DNA of 10,253 nt from an uncultured Bacilli bacterium (lineage in GTDB: Bacteria; Bacillota_I; Bacilli_A; RF39; UBA660): the NCBI GenBank assembly GCA_947591175.1, contig CANQDB010000045.1, positions 1 through 10,253 on the forward strand. The letters run 5' to 3'. The notes below the pieces were generated by a model. The model saw nothing but the letters and a program-made list of their open reading frames with translations, was not told the DNA's origin and did no database searches. Below, one piece after another: positions 6,516 through 10,253 of this stretch (position 1 is the stretch's first letter; every line of letters begins with the position of its first letter). The translations under genes and the position numbers were made by a program.

Positions 6516-6911
6516 ATGAATTTAGTTCCAAGAAAGTATTATCTAGATGATTTGTTTGATAACTTTTTAAGTGTTCCAGAAGAGAGCAATATGAAATGCG
6601 ATATCTATGAAAAAGGAGGTAACTATCATATCGAAATGGATGTACCTGGATTTAACAAACAAGACATCAATATCGAATGTGATAAAGGTTACTTAACGAT
6701 TACAGCTGAAAAGAAAGAAGAAAAAAACGATAGTGACGAAGAAAAGAGATATATTCGTCGTGAAAGAACCTATGGTAAATATCAAAGAGAATTTTATCTA
6801 GGCGACGTCGAGGCTGACAAAGTTAAAGCTGAATTTAAAGAAGGAACACTAAAAATTACCGTTCCTAAAAAGACGGAAGTAGAAACTAAAAAAGTTATCG
6901 AAATAGATTAA
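6516..6911 (+). CDS. Small heat shock protein, Hsp20/alpha-crystallin family
   Basis: This encodes 131 residues, near the usual length for short bacterial Hsp20 proteins. These are ATP-independent chaperones that form oligomers and hold unfolding proteins for DnaK/ClpB. A short N-terminal arm (1-25) has the DDLFDNF motif. The alpha-crystallin domain follows (about 26-119), with YHIEMDVPGF-x-KQDI, the ERTYGKYQREFYL strand, and the family signature FKEGTLKITVPK. The tail ends in KKVIEID, whose I-E-I is the I-x-I motif that docks into a neighbouring subunit. A charged loop (KKEEKNDSDEEK) separates the middle strands. The start is set by AAGGAAGGA about six bases upstream. Control by HrcA is indicated by the CIRCE element in the promoter. 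A terminator follows at once, so it is a single-gene unit. Confidence 0.96.
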   Translation: MNLVPRKYYLDDLFDNFLSVPEESNMKCDIYEKGGNYHIEMDVPGFNKQDINIECDKGYLTITAEKKEEKNDSDEEKRYIRRERTYGKYQREFYLGDVEADKVKAEFKEGTLKITVPKKTEVETKKVIEID

Positions 6912-6917
6912 AAAACG

Positions 6918-6942
6918 AAACTGTCGTCATGGCAGTTTTTTT
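6918..6942 (+). terminator. hsp20 terminator
   Basis: AAACTGTC (6918-6925) pairs with GGCAGTTT (6931-6938), one G-U pair included, around a five-base loop. The T-run extends to 6942. It lies six bases past the stop codon. Confidence 0.9.
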
Positions 6943-7000
6943 GGTATAAAAAGCATATTTATCCTAGTCGAATCTTTTAAGAGAATATAATTAGAATATA

Positions 7001-7009
7001 TGATACAAT
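7001..7009 (+). promoter_or_regulatory. Probable extended -10 promoter of the 7033-8619 gene
   Basis: TGATACAAT fits TG-N-TANAAT and places the start near 7016. No -35 box is seen. A bare TATAAT at 6986-6991 is an alternative. Confidence 0.5.
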
Positions 7010-7032
7010 AAAGATAACAAAAAGGAGGACCT

Positions 7033-8619
7033 ATGTCTAAAAAGAAAAATATAATAATGAGTCTCATAACTACAGGACTCTTGGGCTTTGTAATTTTTTA
7101 CTTCATGTTACCACCACTTAATATTTCAAGTTTTGATTTTTGGGTATATCTATTTATGCTCATTGCAATCTATTCAGTCACCTCATTCGTTCTAGCAATA
7201 AACAAAAGAGGTAAGGTAAATGACTTTCCGCGTTCAACAACATATATGGGCTATATTGCTATAGGAGTATTTTTACTCGTTGGTATTATTAACCTCGCTT
7301 TATCACCAATATTTCAAGCTTCGAGTTATGCAAAAAGAATCACTATCGACGAAACCACAACTTTTACTGATGATATCGATTTAGTAAACTTCAATGCTTT
7401 GCCTTTACTTGATAAAGATTCAAGTCGAAAGTTGGGCGACCGCGTTATGGGTCAAATGCCTGAGTTGGTGTCACAATTTTCAGTTTCAGATCTTTATACG
7501 CAAATAAATTATAATGATCAAATTGTAAGAGTGACGCCTTTGGAGTACGCGGATTGGATAAAATATTTTGCCAATCGAGAAACGGGTGTAAAAGGCTACA
7601 TTACCGTAAACTCGGTTACAGGTGAAGCTCAGCTTATCAAATTAGAGCAAGGTATGAAATATATGCCATCGGCTCTTTTCCAAGAAGATTTAATGCGTCA
7701 TGTTCGTTTTAGTTATCCGACTGAAATTTTTAAGGACCCACAATTTGAAATTGATAACGAAGGTAAACCTTACTGGGTTGTTCCACTAGTAAAATACGAA
7801 GGCGTTGGTCTAAAAGAAGATATCCATGGAGTTATCACAGTTGATCCAGTAACCGGAGCTATGGAAAAATATGAAGTTTCAGAGGTTCCAACTTGGATAG
7901 ACCACGTGTACGATGCCGATTTAATTATCGATCAAGTTAATAACTGGGGCGAATATCGTGAAGGCTTCTTTAATTCGATTTTCGGTCAAAAGAATGTTGT
8001 GCAAACAACAGAAGGCTATAATTATACAGTCATGAATGACGACGTCTACCTCTATACAGGTTTGACCTCTAAAGTAGCGGACGAATCGAATTTAGGCTTT
8101 ATTTTGACAAATATGCGTACAAAAGAAACCAATTTCTATGCAGTTCCTGGAGCCGAAGAATATTCCGCTATGGCAAGTGCCGAGGGGCAGGTTCAACAAA
8201 TGTCTTATCAAGCAACGTTCCCATTATTAATCAATTTAAATGGTACGCCAACCTATCTTATCTCTTTAAAAGATAACGCTGGCCTAGTTAAAATGTATGC
8301 CTTTGTCGATGTAGCCGATTACCAAAAAGTAGTTGTAACCGATTCCTCAGAGGGAATCGAAAAGGCTGCTCAAAATTACCTGGGTGGTTCAATTCAAACA
8401 GGTAAAGACCGCCTCGAAAAAGATATAACTATAAAATCTATTACAAACGCGACTATTGATGGCACATCTTACTATTATATTGTAGATAGTGAGGACAAAA
8501 AATATCGTGTTTCGATTAAAGTTTCGGTTAAACGCTTGCCGTTCTTAAATATAGGAGAATCTATTCATATTTATTATTCTCTTGAAGATGATGTAACGGA
8601 AATCCTAGATCTTAATTAG
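7033..8619 (+). CDS. Large membrane-anchored protein conserved in Firmicutes, function unknown
   Basis: This encodes 528 residues. The start has an ideal AAAGGAGG four bases upstream. Three membrane helices lie at the N terminus (near 6-28, 35-57 and 71-93); a large domain of about 430 residues follows, probably outside the cell. I recall long similar proteins in clostridia and relatives that keep the same blocks: DKDSSRKLGDR-x-MG near 127-140, YTQINYND then VRVTPLEYADWIKYF near 155-180, GVITVDPVTGAM, VPTWIDHVYDADLII, FNSIFGQK, and GFILTNMRTKETNFY with a following GAEEYSAM-x-SAEG. I know no function for them. The repeated 'ITV-x-x-VTGE/A' strands recall PepSY-like folds, a weak analogy. The last ~75 residues look like a separate small beta domain. 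It is a single-gene unit with its own terminator. No signal cleavage site or enzyme motif is visible. Confidence 0.85.
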   Translation: MSKKKNIIMSLITTGLLGFVIFYFMLPPLNISSFDFWVYLFMLIAIYSVTSFVLAINKRGKVNDFPRSTTYMGYIAIGVFLLVGIINLALSPIFQASSYAKRITIDETTTFTDDIDLVNFNALPLLDKDSSRKLGDRVMGQMPELVSQFSVSDLYTQINYNDQIVRVTPLEYADWIKYFANRETGVKGYITVNSVTGEAQLIKLEQGMKYMPSALFQEDLMRHVRFSYPTEIFKDPQFEIDNEGKPYWVVPLVKYEGVGLKEDIHGVITVDPVTGAMEKYEVSEVPTWIDHVYDADLIIDQVNNWGEYREGFFNSIFGQKNVVQTTEGYNYTVMNDDVYLYTGLTSKVADESNLGFILTNMRTKETNFYAVPGAEEYSAMASAEGQVQQMSYQATFPLLINLNGTPTYLISLKDNAGLVKMYAFVDVADYQKVVVTDSSEGIEKAAQNYLGGSIQTGKDRLEKDITIKSITNATIDGTSYYYIVDSEDKKYRVSIKVSVKRLPFLNIGESIHIYYSLEDDVTEILDLN

Positions 8620-8626
8620 ATATACT

Positions 8627-8667
8627 AAAAAGAGTTTTGCCAAAGTGATTTCGCAAGCTCTTTTTTT
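8627..8667 (+). terminator. Terminator of the 7033-8619 gene
   Basis: AAAAAGAG (8627-8634) pairs with CTCTTTTT (8658-8665), and inside it TTGC (8637-8640) pairs with GCAA (8653-8656) after a one-base bulge. The T-run reaches 8667. The end of the T-run overlaps the first DnaA-box-like sequence. Confidence 0.85.
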
Positions 8668-8741
8668 ATCCACAATTATTGTTAATAAAATGTTTAACCC
8701 TATCTTTATTAAATTAAATATCCACATATTTCTGTGAATAA
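8666..8741. promoter_or_regulatory. Cluster of DnaA-box-like sequences
   Basis: Four 9-mers resemble the DnaA box TTATNCACA. Plus strand 8666-8674 is TTATCCACA, a perfect match. Minus strand 8741-8733 is TTATTCACA, a perfect match. Plus strand 8718-8726 is ATATCCACA, with one mismatch. Minus strand 8688-8680 is TTATTAACA, with one mismatch. The last two in order (8719-8740) form an inverted pair. The stretch is very AT-rich and non-coding. It could be a DnaA-binding or titration site, or part of an origin; dnaA and dnaN are not in this window, so no origin is claimed. Confidence 0.45.
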
Positions 8742-8775
8742 AAAGTAAAGCCTTCTCTCACGAAACAAAAAAGGT

Positions 8776-8804
8776 TTGTCAAATAATATAAAAGACGTTA
8801 TAAT
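8776..8804 (+). promoter_or_regulatory. Promoter of the ntdp-type gene
   Basis: The -35 box TTGTCA (8776-8781) and perfect -10 box TATAAT (8799-8804) are 17 bases apart. The start would fall near 8811, giving a leader of about 18 bases that carries AAGAGGA. Confidence 0.85.
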
Positions 8805-8810
8805 TAACGT
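8795..8810. promoter_or_regulatory. Palindrome over the ntdp -10 box (candidate operator)
   Basis: ACGTTA (8795-8800) and TAACGT (8805-8810) are perfect inverted arms around TAAT. The whole 16-base element covers the -10 box and reaches to the expected transcription start, an ideal place for a repressor. The regulator is unknown. Confidence 0.4.
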
Positions 8811-8828
8811 TAGGGAAGAGGAAATAAA

Positions 8829-9374
8829 ATGAAAGAATTAAAGATAGGAGAGAAATATGTAATTCACTGCTATAAACATAATGGTAAGATACATAGAGCT
8901 TGGGATGAAGCAGTCCTACTAGATGTTACCGACGACTATCTTGTTTTTGGAAACAATCGCACCAAGGTAATTGAGTCCGATGGAAGAAGTTGGCGAACAA
9001 AAGAACCGGCAGTAATGTATTTCTATAAAAAAAGATGGTTCAATGTAATTGGACAATTAAAAAGAACTGGTACATGTTACTATTGTAATATTGCGTCCCC
9101 TTTCGTAATCGATGAGAAAACAATCAAGTATATCGACTACGATTTGGATTTACGAGTATTTCCAGACGGCTCATTTAAAATACTAGATCGCGGCGAATAT
9201 AACTATCATAAAAATCTAATGGGCTACTCAGACGAACTAGATCAAATTCTAAAATACGAATTATCCAAGCTCATCGAATGGGCAAGAGCCAAAGACGGAC
9301 CTTTTCAAAAAGGTAAAGTAGAATACTATAGTAATATATATAAGGAATATAGACCGAAGTTAAAAAACTCATAA
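8829..9374 (+). CDS. ntdp: Nucleoside tri- and diphosphate phosphatase (DUF402 / Ntdp family)
   Basis: This encodes 181 residues, the normal length for the Firmicutes Ntdp family (B. subtilis YgaC, S. aureus SA1684). These cytoplasmic, metal-dependent enzymes hydrolyse nucleoside tri- and diphosphates. The DUF402 core is intact, with KVIESDGRSWRTKEPAV near 46-62, a KRWFNVI strand, YYCNIASPF (84-92), YIDYDLDLRVFPDG (101-114) and ILDRGEY (118-124). As I recall the family pattern, Arg23 is the proton donor and Asn87, Asp103, Asp105, Asp107, Asp120 and Glu123 bind Mg; all are present here. The C-terminal helix with LIEWARAKDGPF is also typical. The start has AAGAGGA six bases upstream. It stands alone between its promoter and terminator, about 530 bases upstream of the rRNA operon. 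Loss of the S. aureus homologue is reported to reduce virulence. Confidence 0.93.
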   Translation: MKELKIGEKYVIHCYKHNGKIHRAWDEAVLLDVTDDYLVFGNNRTKVIESDGRSWRTKEPAVMYFYKKRWFNVIGQLKRTGTCYYCNIASPFVIDEKTIKYIDYDLDLRVFPDGSFKILDRGEYNYHKNLMGYSDELDQILKYELSKLIEWARAKDGPFQKGKVEYYSNIYKEYRPKLKNS

Positions 9375-9384
9375 TCAAATAACT

Positions 9385-9427
9385 AAACTACCAATTTTAA
9401 ATCAAAATAAATAAAAGGTAGTTTTTT
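9385..9427 (+). terminator. Terminator of the ntdp-type gene
   Basis: AAACTACC (9385-9392) pairs perfectly with GGTAGTTT (9417-9424); the T-run goes on to 9427. The 24-base AT-rich loop can fold further. It begins ten bases past the stop codon. Confidence 0.85.
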
Positions 9428-9497
9428 GTTGGAATTTTTTGGAAACTTTTGAATAAAATAATAAAGTAGTTAATAATAATTGCATCCTAGTATAACC

Positions 9498-9572
9498 AAA
9501 AAAAACTACGCAAAATAAAGAATTGAGAATCAAAAAACATCAAAAATTGCAAAAATTTGAAAAAAATCAAAA
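9498..9572 (+). promoter_or_regulatory. Phased A-tracts (UP-element-like, curved DNA) upstream of rrn P1
   Basis: The stretch 9428-9579 holds no gene. From 9532 on, A-tracts are centred near 9534, 9544, 9553, 9563 and 9570, close to one per helical turn, with earlier tracts at 9498-9505 and 9512-9515. Such phasing bends DNA, and A-tracts just upstream of a -35 box bind the RNA polymerase alpha subunits. This fits a strong rRNA promoter. Confidence 0.6.
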
Positions 9573-9579
9573 TTGGGTG

Positions 9580-9608
9580 TTGACTTTAATTTTAAGAAAT
9601 GTTAAATT
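9580..9608 (+). promoter_or_regulatory. rrn promoter P1
   Basis: The -35 box TTGACT (9580-9585) lies in the shared core GTGTTGACTTT. The -10 box TAAATT (9603-9608), 17 bases on, is the weakest of the three. It is followed by AG as in P2 and P3. Confidence 0.7.
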
Positions 9609-9659
9609 AGTGGAGCAACCCGAAAAAATGGACTAAAAATAGCGTAAAAAAAACTTTTG

Positions 9660-9688
9660 AAAAAAAGTTAAAAAAAAGTGTTGACTTT
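9660..9688 (+). repeat. A-tract/-35 module, copy A (rrn P2)
   Basis: Seven A, GTT, eight A, then GTGTTGACTTT. Copy B at 9750-9777 is the same except for one A fewer, and both are followed by GATATATTAG at the -10. This shows that P2 and P3 arose by duplication. Confidence 0.8.
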
Positions 9689-9710
9689 TGAAAGATACAC
9701 GTGATATATT
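9681..9710 (+). promoter_or_regulatory. rrn promoter P2
   Basis: The -35 box is TTGACT (9681-9686), with an 18-base spacer and the -10 box TATATT (9705-9710), which is preceded by TGA to make an extended -10. A-tracts at 9646-9653, 9660-9666 and 9670-9677 lie upstream. Confidence 0.8.
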
Positions 9711-9717
9711 AGTCCAC

Positions 9718-9733
9718 GGACTTGCGAAAGTTC
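9718..9733 (+). other. GNRA-capped hairpin at the 5' end of the P2 transcript
   Basis: GGACTT (9718-9723) pairs with AAGTTC (9728-9733) around the tetraloop GCGA, with one G-U pair. It lies within a few bases of the expected P2 start and would cap transcripts from P2 only. It might protect the 5' end; no T-run follows, so it is not a terminator. Confidence 0.4.
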
Positions 9734-9749
9734 ACATATGTCAAACAGT

Positions 9750-9777
9750 AAAAAAAGTTAAAAAAAGTGTTGACTTT
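9750..9777 (+). repeat. A-tract/-35 module, copy B (rrn P3)
   Basis: This is the second copy of the module at 9660-9688, about 90 bases downstream of it, differing by one A in the second A-tract. It supplies the -35 region of P3. Confidence 0.8.
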
Positions 9778-9798
9778 CTAAGCTAAGTTTGATATATT
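9770..9798 (+). promoter_or_regulatory. rrn promoter P3 (nearest to 16S)
   Basis: TTGACT (9770-9775) and TATATT (9793-9798) are 17 bases apart, with TGA before the -10. This is the best of the three promoters. The start near 9805 gives a leader of about 100 bases before the mature 16S. Confidence 0.85.
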
Positions 9799-9827
9799 AG
9801 AAACGCAACTCGGAAAATGCAAAATGT

Positions 9828-9841
9828 TGATCTTTGAAAAC
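9828..9841 (+). promoter_or_regulatory. boxA-like antitermination element in the rrn leader
   Basis: TGATCTTTGAAAAC resembles the rrn boxA element (TGCTCTTTAACAA) and the TCTTTGAAAACT sequence common in Firmicutes rRNA leaders. As RNA it would recruit NusB/NusE so that RNA polymerase does not stop inside the untranslated rRNA operon. Confidence 0.7.
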
Positions 9842-9870
9842 TGAGCAAAACGTCAATTTTGAGTAGCTAG

Positions 9871-9884
9871 GATTTAATTAAATC
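9871..9884 (+). repeat. Palindrome just upstream of 16S
   Basis: GATTTAATTAAATC is a perfect 14-base palindrome 20 bases before the 16S start. It may belong to the processing stem cut by RNase III, whose other half would lie past the 16S 3' end outside this window. Confidence 0.4.
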
Positions 9885-9903
9885 AAACCAAATCTAAAAT
9901 AAA

Positions 9904-10253
<350 letters not shown>

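Noticed and set aside
8745..8777. Hairpin AAGCCTT / AAGGTTT upstream of the ntdp-type promoter
   Set aside because: The arms are weak, far apart, lack a T-run and overlap the -35 box; no role could be supported.
8666..8828. Chromosomal replication origin
   Set aside because: DnaA-box-like sites are present, but neither dnaA nor dnaN nor a clear unwinding element is seen; only a DnaA-box cluster is reported.
9428..9580. Small RNA or short gene in the AT-rich gap
   Set aside because: No ribosome site with an open frame, no promoter-terminator pair; the A-tract phasing explains it better as promoter upstream DNA.

Overview
The window is a dense, AT-rich piece of chromosome from a low-GC Firmicutes-type bacterium. 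It ends in the first ~350 bases of a 16S rRNA gene. The 16S start, the strong purine Shine-Dalgarno sites, the A/T-tract rrn promoters and the CIRCE operator point to a Bacilli/Erysipelotrichia/Mollicutes-like lineage, possibly an uncultured gut group such as RF39. That finer placement is recollection and inference, not a search. The single tRNA-Trp carries anticodon CCA, all nine protein genes stop at TAA (7) or TAG (2), and none needs UGA read as Trp, so the standard bacterial code fits.

Layout: a tRNA-Trp gene on the minus strand (87-160), with its own promoter and terminator, stands back to back with a plus-strand run. That run holds a small basic protein of unknown function (334-609), a DUF4186 protein (665-1030), a predicted all-helical, possibly ferritin-like protein (1094-1531), a membrane-anchored NodB-type polysaccharide deacetylase with a second, decayed NodB-like half (1609-3237), and a one-chain MacB/FtsX-type ABC exporter (3346-5673). 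A two-way terminator separates the exporter from a minus-strand five-helix membrane protein of the PF06541 type (5710-6351). Divergent from that is an Hsp20 chaperone (6516-6911) whose promoter carries a near-consensus CIRCE (HrcA) operator. Then come a large membrane-anchored protein conserved in Firmicutes but of unknown function (7033-8619), a cluster of DnaA-box-like sequences (8666-8741), an Ntdp-type nucleoside tri/diphosphatase (8829-9374), and a ~530-base control region with three near-identical promoters, phased A-tracts and a boxA-like leader in front of 16S rRNA.

Most genes look like single transcription units, each with a promoter and an intrinsic terminator; 665-1030 and 1094-1531 are the one likely co-transcribed pair. 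I see no mobile element, CRISPR array, phage gene or defence island, and no protein system that looks wholly new. The items most worth a second look are regulatory: terminators that run directly into extended -10 promoters, CIRCE control of hsp20, the DnaA-box cluster near the rRNA operon, the palindrome over the ntdp -10 box, and the triplicated rrn promoter. Among proteins, the duplicated deacetylase with one dead half is the most unusual.
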